NCBI RefSeq assembly: GCF_965363235.1
Contig: NC_134851.1
Coordinates: 51,154,833-51,218,832, forward strand
Reading direction: 5' to 3'
From: Mytilus galloprovincialis
Taxonomy: Eukaryota; Mollusca; Bivalvia; Mytilida; Mytilidae
DNA: 64,000 nucleotides
Position numbers and translations under genes: made by a program. Position 1 is the first letter of the stretch; each line of letters starts with the position of its first letter. The notes under the pieces were generated by a model that saw only the letters and a program-made list of their open reading frames with translations, was not told the origin of the DNA and ran no database searches. Of the stretch, positions 10,899-23,220 are shown in pieces.

Positions 10899-12045
10899 GA
10901 ACCTTAACAGAAACTGCTGTGAAAAGCTTTACACTAAAAAAGGTAATTGGTATAAACAATTATTTTTACAATGCTTTTTCGCTTCTTTTTTCTCCTTTTT
11001 TTTACTTCGAACTTTCTTATGAGGAATAGAAGTCCGTAGAAGCAACAGAAAAGACGACATCGATGTATACTTTTGATTGCTTTTTACTAGCCTATTGTTA
11101 ACTGCAGGACTTTAAAGTGCAGGTACATTGGGGCACTGCCCACAGGAAGAAATACAACCCCCACTTAGACGGTCATCACTGGTTCTCCGTTAAAGCGCCT
11201 AACATCAGAGTAAAAAATGATAAAATTTAAATTGCAGAAAAAAATGTTTATAAAGAACATGGAACATCCTCATTGTGTATTTTATCCACCGTATACATTT
11301 CAGCATGCAATATGCTACCGTTAATTTGTAATGATCGAGACCGTTTAGATGAAAAAAGTAAAAAACTATACATTTAACATCATTTTATTTCCTTTTACGT
11401 GGTGATTTTCGATACCAAAATGCTTAAACTTTTTTTTATTAATTCACGTAATCTTTTATGTGCGTTTTTCTTGCGAGATGAAATTAAGGAATATTCAGTT
11501 ATGTATGCATTATTATATAAAGCTTTTTTTATCTCTTCAACACACATTAAGGTGATAAATCTTCATTTAGGCCTTTTCCGTGTGAACTAGTAGGCTAAAC
11601 AATCGACTAAGCATGTCATGATCAGTCTTGTACAAAATACCCGAATATGCATATACTTTACCACTGAATCCTCCTACTTCTCATCATTATCATCTAGTTT
11701 GCCAATATGTGTTACCATGATTTATCATTGATGTGGTCATACTAATATCGAATTTTGTTTAATCAACCGTTTCGATGCACAAGAATGGCGTATAACGCAT
11801 TTATCCCTTGCTTTGATTAACTAAAAATAAAATCTGTTGAAGCTCAAACACAACCATTGTATCTTTGATGGGTAACTTCCTTTGATCTCCAATAATATTT
11901 TTTGTTCGTTGTATCGGAAATTTTTAGAATAAAAAATAGAAGTGTGACGAGACATGTCTGTATCTGACCAAAGGATCACACAATTCACTTATTTGGTAAT
12001 GTTTATAGTTATCATAATGTTGCAAGTTTAGAGGAGATATGATTT

Positions 12046-12353
12046 ATTTAAGGAATTACTGTAATATTTTTTTCTGTCTATGAAGAAATAACATAAAAAA
12101 TTTGGTGCACACTGAATAACGCTCGTAGCGGGTTATTTAACAGTGTGCACCACATTTTTTATGTTATTTCGAATAGACAGAAAAAATATTACAGTCATTT
12201 CTTATAATTTAATTCTAAATTCTATTTTAAACCGTAGAAAACCATGAAAAAACGTTGATGACGTCACGGTCACATGACTAAATTATGTCTATGGGCTCAT
12301 AACAAAATAACGTCAGCCAATCAGAAGACGCGTTACATCCAAAATTTAATTAT
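12046..12353 (+). mobile_element. Foldback element family A, copy 1
   Basis: Long hairpin: CTGTAATATTTTTTTCTGTC through GGTGCACACTGAATAACGC (12059-12122) pairs with GGGTTATTTAACAGTGTGCA through TATTACAG (to 12194). A unique 3' part follows with TTGATGACGTCACGGTCACA and CAGCCAATCAGAAGACGCG, ending AAAATTTAATTAT. Near-identical copies are at 33507-33807 and, truncated and inverted, at 45904-46147. The element carries a CRE-like TGACGTCA (12259-12266) next to a GTCACATGAC E-box. Confidence 0.8.
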
Positions 12354-12359
12354 TGATTG

Positions 12360-15130
12360 ATGTTTTCTGAACGTACAGTGGCAAATATTGTATGCAGATG
12401 TTTGACCGGGAGACGAATATTCAAACAATGAAAAAGATGTTGCATGTGTTGTCGTTGATAAAGAATTTAAAAAGGTCCAGTATAAATATATCTTAACAAA
12501 ACAATGGTGAAAGAACAATCAGTACTTTTACCTGATATCACAAGGAAGATATGATCAAATATATCTATTGTCATCTTAATTGTCGACATTTTGTATAGTT
12601 TTTTTTTCTATTTATCTTATTCACAATCCCACCCTCTTTTTCTAAAATAAGACATCACTGCATTAGGACTCAGGCTAGTAGACGACGTGAACCATATGTG
12701 GACCAGAAACTACTTAACATTGTGGAAAACCTAAGACTACCTATATTTTTAATTTTTTTTTCAGTCTATAATTCTATTATATTGTGTTTGTAGATGGTTA
12801 TTTCTTTTTTGTTTTACCATAGCGTCGTCAGTTTGTCTTCATTTATATGAATATGCATTTGGTATCGTCCTCCTCTCTCTTATTCGTAGGTTTTTTATAA
12901 ACAAAATGGATGAGAAATTTATCTTTGTTACTTTATATTTGTTAGGATCTAATTGTTGAGAATATTACAAAGTAATCAACCATGACAACCTCTCTCGGGT
13001 CTAGGTGCAAACCTTAACAATATAGTGAAGATAGTAGTAGATAAACAAATTGTTTTATCTGTTTAATTAGGGGTTCTCATTAACACAGATATAAATCCTT
13101 ATCAGGTTATCAGGTTTGAACGAGTGAAAATTGCACTTGTATGCATCCAATATAACTGCATTTTAAAGTATTAATTGATCAAGTCTTCATGTGCATCTTA
13201 TCATTTTTATTGAGAAATGAAAAGGGTGTTGTGTTAGATTGAATGTCAACATTGATATATTATACCCACCATCAAGACATTGAATGCCAAAATTACCCTC
13301 TGCAACCGTTAGCCACTCTTTTACACTCTGGTTCGTCTGTTCGCAAATATTTTCCAGGTAATTTTCTCAGGTATTACAGAAGACGATTTCATTATTTGTT
13401 ACAGATTTTCAGTGGTGAGTTCCGTTTGTCGATAATTAGAATTGTTCAAAATGTAGGTAATATTAAACAGACTGACGTCATATTTGCTAAGCAGCTTGTG
13501 AGTAATTTTTCGCTTTGCTAAAAGCCTTCCCGTTTTACAATACTTTGAATCAAGAAGAGGATATAATTTAAACGAAATTTCTGCGGATCTTATTTAACCG
13601 AACATTAAAAACATATAGAAAGTTTTCAACAGAAAGAAATGAGAGCAGACAACCTGATTCAGAAGGTATTTCATTACCTTTAATATTTTTAGAAGACATA
13701 CCCTAGCAAAATATCTGTGTGGGTAAGGCTCGATTTAAATATTCATAACAGCATTGTGTAATTCACTTGTTTTTGCTTTTTGTCGTCAATGAAAGAATTC
13801 TGAAGCTGTTAAAAAAACAAGAAAGACACTTTATAAATTTTAAATAGTGCTATTTAATACTTAAATATTTATGTCTTTTAAATCTCAAGGGTTTTCTATC
13901 ATAAATATCTTATTGTTTTTTGTTGTCGGTTTTGAGGGACAAACAGTGTCGTTGTCGTACTTTCTAAGGGGTTTTTGTAATGGTCTGTTCGTTGACTTGC
14001 ATGGGTTATGTGCATCTTTGTTGATTTTTGCATAACATAACTGAAATGACCTGCGCTCATAGACAAGAGGCAATTTCTAGTTTTAGTCGCCACTTAAATT
14101 ATCAGAAGAGGGAAATATGTACTTAAATAACTATACATAACAACATGCAGTTAATTGTTTCACCAATAATTGACATAATTTTGTCAGTATTATACATGGT
14201 GTTATGATTAACGTGTTAGAAGATAAATGTGAATTATTGTATGGATAGTTGAAAACTAAGGCGGTTGGATCTTTATCTATATGTGTGGTCTTATTGGAAA
14301 CCTTAGAGATTGTTCATACGCGGAAGAATATTATTTGCGTGATACACAATGTAAAGAAATTAAAGACACTTAATAGAACATTGTATTAGGCAGTGCTCTT
14401 CAGATTTCCGTACTCTATTTACATAGAGGAAGTTTATATATGTCAGTTTGAAGGGTAAGTTAATTTTACCTACATTTTAATTCTTTTTATATTCACAAGA
14501 AAATATACACATTAAAAATAGCGATTTAATATACATGTTATTGTTTTATTTCGGAATGGTCACAATAGTGACATTTATTTTGTGTGAAAGCAATTATTTT
14601 TTTTTTAAAGTCTATTCTTTTGTTTTATTCTAATATACTTTTGAAAGTGTGTACATCATGTGATCAGTATCCATATTTTACTTGTAGTTGGGGTTTTGGA
14701 TCGTTCGAAGTAAAACCAAACGCTAACAGTTATTCAATGTTTAGTTAAGAGTTCGATGAATGCTGAAATACAAAATTGAAATGTTTATTTCCGAGATAGA
14801 AAAAATAAACAAATAAATAAAGCGAAACATCTTGCAATTCATCAATTTAATATTTAAGCCTTTAATATGCACTAAAACATACTTTTAACTTATTAGCTCA
14901 ATTCACACATTATCTTCTTCCTATTTGTTCATGATATAAAATATAATGTGGAAGATTGTCACAACGATCCATTTAAGAGCAAAGGATAAAAGTATGAACA
15001 ATAACTATTACATGTCACCGTAAGGCTTTCATATATATAACATATAGGAGTTAGTTTTAAAAAACAAAATATTACGACTGAGATTGATTGTAAGTCATGA
15101 ACAATTTAATATACTAAGTACTTACAATCA
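12360..15130. other. No gene seen
   Basis: AT-rich sequence. The longest open frames (13243-13521 and 13885-14093) show no domain or splice context. I see no assignable feature. Confidence 0.55.
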
Positions 15131-15177
15131 ATCAATTTCTAAAAACATTTTTTGTGAAACTGACTCTGGTTGGTCCT

Positions 15178-15284
15178 GGTATGAAAACATGTAGAACTTT
15201 TCAAATTTAAGAAAGTTCGACAATTAGTCCGGGTATGAAAACATGTAGAACTTTTCAAATTTAAGAAAGTTCGACAATAAAAGA
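15178..15284 (+). repeat. 54-bp tandem duplication
   Basis: Two copies of a unit starting GGTATGAAAACATGTAGAAC, at 15178 and 15232, nearly identical through GTTCGACAA. Possibly part of a larger repeat; no coding role. Confidence 0.8.
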
Positions 15285-15829
15285 AAAACAATAATGACAG
15301 ACAGTAACCTACAACATCTACTTCATAACATGATCTTGGCTTATGATCACATATGATGCAACATTCAAGAAGTCCATGTATATTTTGAGTATATATTACC
15401 AAGTGGATAAGTTATATTTCAGCAGCTTTATTTTAAATGAATTTAAATGCAAATTCAAATGTCTAATATCTCCTACCTAAGTAGCATATGGGATATATAT
15501 TTTCTAATTCATTCGGTATTCAAGAGCTTGCAGATGCTACCCAGATTTTATAAAACATCATCAGTGTCTGAGCAGAAAGTTGATGCATCAAGTTAATGTT
15601 AACAAGCGTTTCGTGATTTTTCTAAAAGTTTATCTGAAGATACCAAGACATCAAGACATTCAACTTTAGAGATAATACATGATGGTCGTAAAGAGTAGAT
15701 TCTATGTAATGATGTTGTCTATCATAAAAGAAGGTGTAGTATGATTTTCGATGAGGCAACTCTATATCCAAGTCACAATTTGAAAAAGTAAACCATAATA
15801 TATCTAAATACGGCCTTCATCACGGATCA

Positions 15830-16380
15830 TTGGCGTACACCGACCAGCAAGTTAAAAGGGACCTGCTATTATAGTGAATTTTTTGTATTGTATTAATCTG
15901 TTCTCTTTAGTCTAGTTTTTGGTAATATCCGTTTAGCGTGGCTTCGTATTTATACATCACGTCATTGTGTTATTGTGATATGGCCATTTTTTTTTGGTGT
16001 TCTTGTCATTCATTTTTGCTTATGTACTTTTTCTATATGCCATTTTGTTTTGTTGACATAGTTGTTTGTTGTTATTGTGATTAAAAAGGAAACACGGTGT
16101 TGACTCATGTTCCCCAATGTTTGACATTTTAATCTATTATTTCTCTTTGCTTTGTTTACACATTGTTGTCAAAGTATTGGAATTTTATGCAACTGTCATC
16201 CAAGTGAGAGGTAACGCTAGCTTTAAAACCAGGATGTGTAAACCACCGTTTTCTACATGAGTAAATGTCTGTATCAAGACAATAGTATAACAGTTGTGTT
16301 CCGTTTATTTGATTTTTATCAGCTTTAAACTTTCCGTTTAAAATTTAACTTGGAGTTCGGTATTATAGTTATTACACTGT
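15830..16380 (+). mobile_element. 3' non-coding tail of an abundant retroelement
   Basis: The blocks GTTGACTCATGTTCCCC, GTCATCCAAGTGAGAGGT, AACGCTAGCTTTAAAACCAG and GTAAACCACCGTTTTCTACA, then a region ending AACTTGGAGTTCGGTAT, are ones I associate with the 3' non-coding part of a common molluscan RT element. The reverse complement of its end occurs at 24050-24185 and 24960-25150. No RT coding remains here. Confidence 0.5.
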
Positions 16381-16851
16381 TGACACGTATGTTTAAGATG
16401 GGATGTAAAAAAAACCCCATCTTTTCTTACTTTGGGACACTCTTTCCATTTATGTTCGGTTTTAAAGTTCTATGATTGTACTTGTTATGCCTGTTTTGAT
16501 GTCTATCTGTTTTACCATAAGATATGTGAGTACTTTGTCTTTAACGACAATACTTATGTTAAGAATAAGTTTTGAATATGTACCCCTGTTTGGTGAAACT
16601 ATCATTTAGCAAGACAGTCTTGGTGTGTCTCGTGATTGACTTGCAGCGACTGATGTGTAAAATTTTGCTTCAAGACGAAAGCCACATTGTTTTTCTACTT
16701 TTTCTATATAGCTCTGATATAGTTTTATCCTAATTTGACTTTTTAAATGTGTTGCTTCGAATATCACTAAAGAGACATTGATTAATGATATGGGGAATTA
16801 TTATATATTTAGTACAAAATACACTAATTTTTTATATCTGGTAATTAACAT

Positions 16852-17205
16852 TGAGAATGGAAATGGGGAATGTGTCAAATAGACAACAACCCGACCAAAG
16901 AGAAGACGACAGCCGAAGGCCACCAATGGGTCTTAAATGCAACGAGAAACTCCCAAACCCGGATGCGGGCTTCAGCTGGCCCCTTAACAAAAATGTATAC
17001 TAGTTCAGTGATAATGGACGTCATACTTAACTCTGAGACATAGACAAGAAACTAAAATAAAATCATATAAGACTAACAAAGGCCAGAGGCTCCTGACTCG
17101 GGCCAAGCACAAAAATGCGGCGGGGTGAAACATGTTTTTTTTTTTATCTCAACCCTCCCCCTATACCTGTAGCCAATGTAGCACAAACAAATACACAAGG
17201 TGTTT
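16852..17205 (-). mobile_element. Tail copy of the inverted-arm retroelement (minus orientation)
   Basis: Starts TGAGAATGGAAATGGGGAAT and continues with ACAGCCGAAGGCCACCAATG, a CAGCTGGCCCC block, CTAACAAAGGCCAGAGGCTC, ATGCGGCGGGGT, ACCCTCCCCCTATACCTGTA and GCCAATGTAG. It is the reverse complement of 20275-20752 and 22245-22490 and matches both arms of 42173-44361. Read on the minus strand it is the element's 3' end. Confidence 0.8.
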
Positions 17206-17229
17206 TTTTCTAGTCTGTATGACCGACCC

Positions 17230-17276
17230 CGTATCGCATACCCCGTATTGCATAGCTACATCCGTATCGCATACCT
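17230..17276 (+). repeat. Clustered CCGTATCGCATAC motifs
   Basis: Three CCGTATYGCATA motifs within about 50 bp. The same motif forms the stem of the hairpin at 18063-18159, which suggests remnants of one foldback family. Confidence 0.5.
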
Positions 17277-17299
17277 GGCGAGACGATATAAATGAATAG

Positions 17300-18060
17300 A
17301 CGTGAATGTTTTACGCATGACGTCCAGTTGCTTATTTCCTGGCATAGGAAAAAGTTAATTCCCACTCAAGAAATGTCCTATCAATTCAACCAAAATCGAT
17401 ATTTTTCAAAACATATATTACATAGTAACTTCATATAAAATAGACAAAATAAGTCTTTTTGTGTTAACCTTTTTTTGTCCAATGACTGTATATAGGAATT
17501 CCCTGTGTGCCCTTTAATAATCGTTGAATAGTCAGATGATACTTGGTAACATTGTTGTCCATATTTATGTATACAAATGTGTTCAAGTTGTAGTATAATG
17601 TTAAAATAATAACATAAACGGTACCATTTTTTTTTTGCACCAGGTGTGCATATCGACAATCAATGTCTTCTCAATGCTCAAGGCCATTTTTTTGAAAATC
17701 CTAATCTTATTAAAGGATAAAGAGTTTTAAACCAAAACAAGATAAACAGTAAAGCCAAAGCTAAACTGAACCACAAATATTATGAAGTTGGGTTGTATTA
17801 TACAGGAGGAAACAGTTGACAGTATCGTCAGTGAATGCTTTTAAATTCATGGTCTTAACGTATATTATTTGCCAGTTTCAACGCGCTATATTGAGCATGT
17901 AATAAGGTTGTAGGGAACATTACGATGTGGATATTAAGCCAATAAGGAAGTCTTTAAAAAAACAATGAAAAATACAGGAAAATCCTTATATTCTTTTCTT
18001 GGTTAACAATGTATCTCACATAAATATAATTCTATTTAAATATATGATGAATTGAATATA
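17300..18060. other. No gene seen
   Basis: AT-rich; the 92-codon minus-strand open frame at 17381-17659 has no recognisable domain. Confidence 0.5.
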
Positions 18061-18062
18061 AC

Positions 18063-18159
18063 ATGACAAAATCCGTATCGCATACTGTATCACCACTCGA
18101 CCAATATCAGCCCCGTGAGTTTCTCGTGTTGATACAGCATACGATACGGATTTTGCCAT
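18063..18159. repeat. 30-bp hairpin
   Basis: Left stem ATGACAAAATCCGTATCGCA (18063-18092) pairs with the right stem ending GATACGGATTTTGCCAT (18130-18159) with three mismatches and a 37-nt loop. Likely a small foldback element. Confidence 0.75.
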
Positions 18160-20270
18160 GCATTATTCTAAATATAGCACATTAAATTTAGTACCGTTCG
18201 ATATTGATATAAAAACAGTAGAAAAAACTGTTTATATCCATGTGCTTTTCAGTTAGTTAACTGTGTAAGGAATTCGTTTCATAACTGGATACACCATATC
18301 AATACTGCTACGGTCGTCAAATATGATTTGCAGCATTATAAGTAGCAATTATGTTGGATTATGTGACTTCTTAAAAAGTCGAAAGATCAGGCTGGTTTTT
18401 TTTCTGTGATGTTTTACGTTTTATTTTATATTTGTAAGATTATGGATTTTATTTTATTTATTTTGGATATATATTTTTTTAATTAGGTTTAAACACCATG
18501 ATTTGACATGTTTATAATCCTATCTTATTGTAATAATTAGTAGATGGTTGCCCTTTCTTTTTATCAATAAGAACAATCATGAAATGACATGCAATTCATC
18601 AAGAAATCATGTGTGATGTTAAAATATTTCATGGCTTAGAGTCTGGTAAAGATGACGGTTCCAGAAAGAAAAATATCAGACAAAGAAAATTATGATTGAA
18701 AAAAATATATAATAAAGAATAATGTAGATAATTCTAAGACTTAAAAAGAATTTGTGCGCTTCTATGTATAAGATTGATATGAAATCATAATTAGAAGTGT
18801 CAAAATGATCGCAAATAGACTTCTTTCATTGATATATTTATTTTCTACGGAATCGATTGGGGATTATTTTTGCATAAAAACTTCATTATTTAAATATCTA
18901 CACTAGCTCTGAAGTTATTGGAGTACAAATGTAAATATATCGGGAAGAATTAAATTCTCCTGAGTAAATTATATTACGTTTAATCTACTTGGTTGATTTA
19001 TTGCGTATATTTGGTGACGTCTTTAATAGGATATATCACACCCTGTAATATATATATTAGGAAAATTTTATCATTACACGATCAAAATCTAATAAATCAA
19101 GCAACATTTTAATGAACTGTGAAGTCTCAAATCTCGTTAGTGTTTGGTTATAATTTAACTTTTGTTGTACCTTAAAAAATTGCGTTTAAGACCGTTACAC
19201 ACGATAAGATTTGTATTATGAGATTGAATTATAATACAAAATCTTACATAGTGTACTTCCATAATACAATGTACCTTGTGACCTATAATGGTTTACTTTA
19301 TAAATTGTTACTTGGATAGAGAGTTGTCTCATAGGCACTCCAACCACATCTTCCTATATCTATTATACGATTTTTATAATCTTATAAAACAACATAAGGT
19401 AGAGCAATATTCTCTCCGAAATATGCTATCATTTTAATCCATTATGGGAGTATTTGTATCAAGGTGTACAATAAAGAAATAGTGTGGCTCTTTAAAAAAT
19501 GGTTGACTTTACAAATAGAGATGTTGACATAATTTTATTGCTATTCAGTTCGTCCTTTTCGATTCATTCATCCTATGACTACAACATTTCTTGTTGTATA
19601 TGTTTTGTGCAATTTGATAAATTGCTAATAATGTTATTTAAGGTGAAAGTTAAGATATTTAGCGACTAAGCATAGTGGCCATCATTAAATAGATTCAACC
19701 GAATAGTTGGTATTTTACAGAATATTTTCTACAGTATTGATTGTGTTAGCGTTGATATGGTCGATAGAAACATGATTTGTTTTCTTTTTTTCTAGATGTA
19801 CGGAAGTTGACTTGATTAGTTTCGGATAAATTCAATCAATGTTGATTCAAATATTGTGCACGTGGATTCGATAACAATTCGTATTAATATAGATTGTGCC
19901 TTATCAATGATATAAGACGTTATGAAACCGTAGATATGTTATTCGACTAAGAGCTGATCAGGATTTTGCTGGTTGATTGTCAAAACAATAGGTCATTAAA
20001 CCAAATAAATTCGCATAATTGTCGTGACGTAAGTTTAATATCAGAAAAAAAGATTAATATCAGAACAAAAACCTGTTTAGTATCAATACAAAAGGTAGGT
20101 TAATTTGAGTATAAATGATTACAATGACTAAGACATCGGTTTTGTTCAAACTAATAGCCGTTTCAGAAATATTCTCAGAACTCTATTACGACTAGAGAAA
20201 TAATGTCAGAATATAGAAATTGATTTTGGACCTTTTATCATAATTTCTCAAAACAAAAAACAACGGAGAA
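18160..20270. other. Intergenic; only a short repeat tail recognised
   Basis: AT-rich. At about 19310-19370 there is the dispersed AGAGTTGTCTCATAGGCACT block also found at 41485-41530, 39755-39800 and 53835-53880 (inverted). Nothing else can be assigned. Confidence 0.5.
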
Positions 20271-20274
20271 TTCA

Positions 20275-20752
20275 CGAAAGATATGCCCGTTAACTGCTAG
20301 TAGTCTGTTGTTATTTGTGTATTATTGTCATTTTGTTTATTGTCTTTGGTTACATCTTCTGACATCAGACTCGGACTTCTCTTGGACTGAATTTTAATGT
20401 GCGTATTGTTATGCGTTTACTTTTCTACATTGGCTAGAGGTATAGGGGGAGGGTTGAGATCTCATAAACATGTTTTACCCCGCCGCATTTTTTCGCCTGT
20501 CCTAAGTCAGGAGTCTCTGGCCTGTGTTAGTCTTATATTATTTTTATTTTTAGTTTCTTGTGTACAATTTGGAGTTTAGTATGGCGTTTATTATCACTGA
20601 ACTAGTATATATATTTGTTATGGGGCCAGCTGAAGGACCCCTCCGAGTGTGGGAAATTCTTGCTGCATTGAAGACCTTTAGTGACCTTCTGCTTTTGTCT
20701 GTTATATGGTCGAGTTATTGGATCTTTGGCACATTCCCCATTTCCATTCTCA
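20275..20752 (+). mobile_element. Tail copy of the inverted-arm retroelement (plus orientation)
   Basis: Reads TTAACTGCTAGTAGTCTGTT, GACATCAGACTCGGACTTCT, ATTGGCTAGAGGTATAGGGG, CCCCGCCGCATTTTTTCGCC, GGGGCCAGCTGAAGG and ends CATTTCCATTCTCAATTTT. It corresponds to the 3' non-coding arm after the RT at 43728. Together with 16852-17205 (opposite strand) it brackets a 3.9-kb interval with inverted ends. Confidence 0.8.
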
Positions 20753-21119
20753 ATTTTATGCTATAAACCATGTCAACTTTAGGGCACTATGCTAAGTAAA
20801 CCATCGGGGAAATACAAAGCACAAGCAGTCGAATTAACTCAGTATAAGTAAAAATGACAACACTTTATAAAAGTTGATGCTTCTGAAGTGCATTTTGGAT
20901 TTACCATTATCAGGAACCTTAGAAAATAGCTTTCAGTGTGACCTTTATTATCGGAACAGTTCTGAAAAGTCGGCATACACTGTACAATGTGTCCTAGTTA
21001 ATTAATTTATCTTCTTATGACTTCCTTGATTGGCGGTTGATCATGACGAAATATTTCTTCGACAGTGAGCTTGAAATTTTTCCCGTCATTATTATTTGAT
21101 TGATCGTATTTCAAGTGTG

Positions 21120-21205
21120 CGTATTATTATGTTTTTTTTCTACACACTCTTTGGACGGGTTGTTGTCTCTTTTCCCTAATAACATTTCCCATTTCCATTC
21201 TCAAT
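21120..21205 (+). mobile_element. Short terminal scrap of the same retroelement family
   Basis: GTGCGTATTATTATG is followed by CGGGTTGTTGTCTCTTT and TTTCCCATTTCCATTCTCAA, that is, the family's 3' end with an internal deletion. Confidence 0.65.
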
Positions 21206-22244
21206 GTTATTAGAGGCCGACAATAAAAAAAAAAAGTAACAAAAAGCCCCTTTTTAAACTCACATTTGTCTACAAATTAGTCATATAGTAAATACTTCTT
21301 TACGAATCAATGTGTGCCTACTATATACATATACCAAACAAAATGCGGCATCAAGTTTGAATTATTCACATGTGTTTATAACTAATGTGGAACCATCAGT
21401 CAGATCGTTGGTATTGCTCATCTGAACTTTTTTTATAGGTGAATCTTATACTTCTAAACTTTTCAGCATCGGCTTTTACTGATATTGCCATATTTCATTG
21501 TCGAAGATGTACCGAATTTTTGTAAAATGGAAAGCTTTTATAAGGAAATTTGTTACTGGTTGATATGATTAAATTTGGTAACGTACCTGGTTTCCCTTTA
21601 TCACAAATTCATGGTTATCCTTCGTGTGTGAGTATTGCCTTGATTTTTATCTTCGATAAACTACTGTCACCTTAAGTTATATGCAATAGTATTATTACTG
21701 TCACCTTTATGAGTTTGACTGTCCCTTTGGTATCTTTCGTCCCTCTTTTAAGTTATTTGCAATAGCAATATTTAATGTCATATTTCGGTTCGATTGAATG
21801 TATTTACATGCTGAAGTGAGGTTTATAAAGGCAATGAACATGTCTGGTGTGAATGGTTGACTAAAATCAATAATCTTAATAAAACATTCAACATTTCAAG
21901 TTCATCTAAAAAATAGTTGCCAGACAATGACAGGTCTACATGAACATAATATAATTAAAAGTTTCAGCATTTTAGATATGATTATTATATCTTCGATGAC
22001 AACCGCATAAGACAAAGTTGACATTGCAATTAAGCTGTGTGTAATGTTAACCGTAATTAAAGTAGCATGTGTAGAACTGTCGATGAACATAGTGTGCAGT
22101 GTGTTCTGAAACGGATGAAAGTTATAGTATAGTGTTTTAATAGTGATGATAATAATTTATTTTTTGATGCATTTGTTATTTTCTAAGAGAATAAAAAAAT
22201 AAGAACGTGTCTCAATTTAATTGCGACACACATACACAAGATAT

Positions 22245-22490
22245 TGGAGCCTCTGGCCTTTGTTAGTCTTGTATTATTTTTATTTTTAGTTTCTTGTGTA
22301 CAATTTGAAGTTAAGTATGGCATTCATTATCACTGAACTACTATATTTATTTGTTTAGGGGCCAGCTGAAGGACGCCTCCGGGTGCGGGAATTTCTCGCT
22401 GCATTGAAGACCTGTTGGTGACCTTCTGCTGTTGTTTTCTCTATGGTCGGGTTGTTGTCTCTTTGACACATTCCCCATTTCCATTCTCAA
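22245..22490 (+). mobile_element. 5'-truncated tail of the same retroelement family
   Basis: GGAGCCTCTGGCCTTTGTTA through GGGGCCAGCTGAAGGACGCC to CCCCATTTCCATTCTCAATT. It is the last 245 bp of the arm, in the same orientation as 20275-20752. Confidence 0.8.
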
Positions 22491-23153
22491 TTTTATACAA
22501 TTCAAATTCAACCGCAAAAATACAATATACGTTAAACATACGTTTAAAATAATTCATACTATAAAATAACAACAATAATTTAAGTTTTTTTTAAAGTTAT
22601 ATCAGGGAAATAACCTTTTAGTTTGACCTTTCGAAAAGTTTTGAGATTGCGTATAACAACTTCAAAAGTTGTTTTGTAAGTAATAAAGACAGTAGCATAC
22701 CGCTGTTCAATGGTCCTAAATGGATATTAGAGAAAACAAATCGAGGTTTTTCTAACACTCAATGTGTAATTCAAGAAAGAAAAAGGGACCTTTTAAAATC
22801 AGTTACTATAGTTTGTGCGACATGTTGCTATCATGGAATGTAGCAACGAGTTTGTTGTACAAACTTCAACATTACACGTTAATAGAAGTCGGACTAATTA
22901 ATCAAATAAACCGAATGTAACTAAGATAACTTGTTAAATAAATACCCTGTTATAAAATCAACTGCATGATGTATAAAGACATTGACACTATTTTTTTAAA
23001 AACAGTTTTTAATTGAATAAACTCAATATACAAAGTTTCTTCTATAAATTTTCCATTTGTTGCATTTTACGCATCATCTTGAAGCTAATTTGATATGAAG
23101 TCGTTAAACTTTTTGAAAAAAAAATCATCATTGATTTATCTTTTCAATTCTAG

Positions 23154-23220
23154 GTTCTAAGATATCATGGCAAAGAATGTTACAGTAAACAAAACCAACG
23201 AATGCGTTGATATAAAACGT
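23154..23220 (+). CDS. GPCR exon 1: 5' UTR end, start codon and N-terminus
   Basis: The acceptor TTTTCAATTCTAG ends at 23153; 13 nt of UTR precede the ATG at 23167. It encodes 18 residues (MAKNVTVNKTNECVDIKR) with two N-glycosylation sequons. The donor CGT|GTAAGT at 23221 is close to consensus. An upstream non-coding exon must exist but is not located. Confidence 0.75.
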
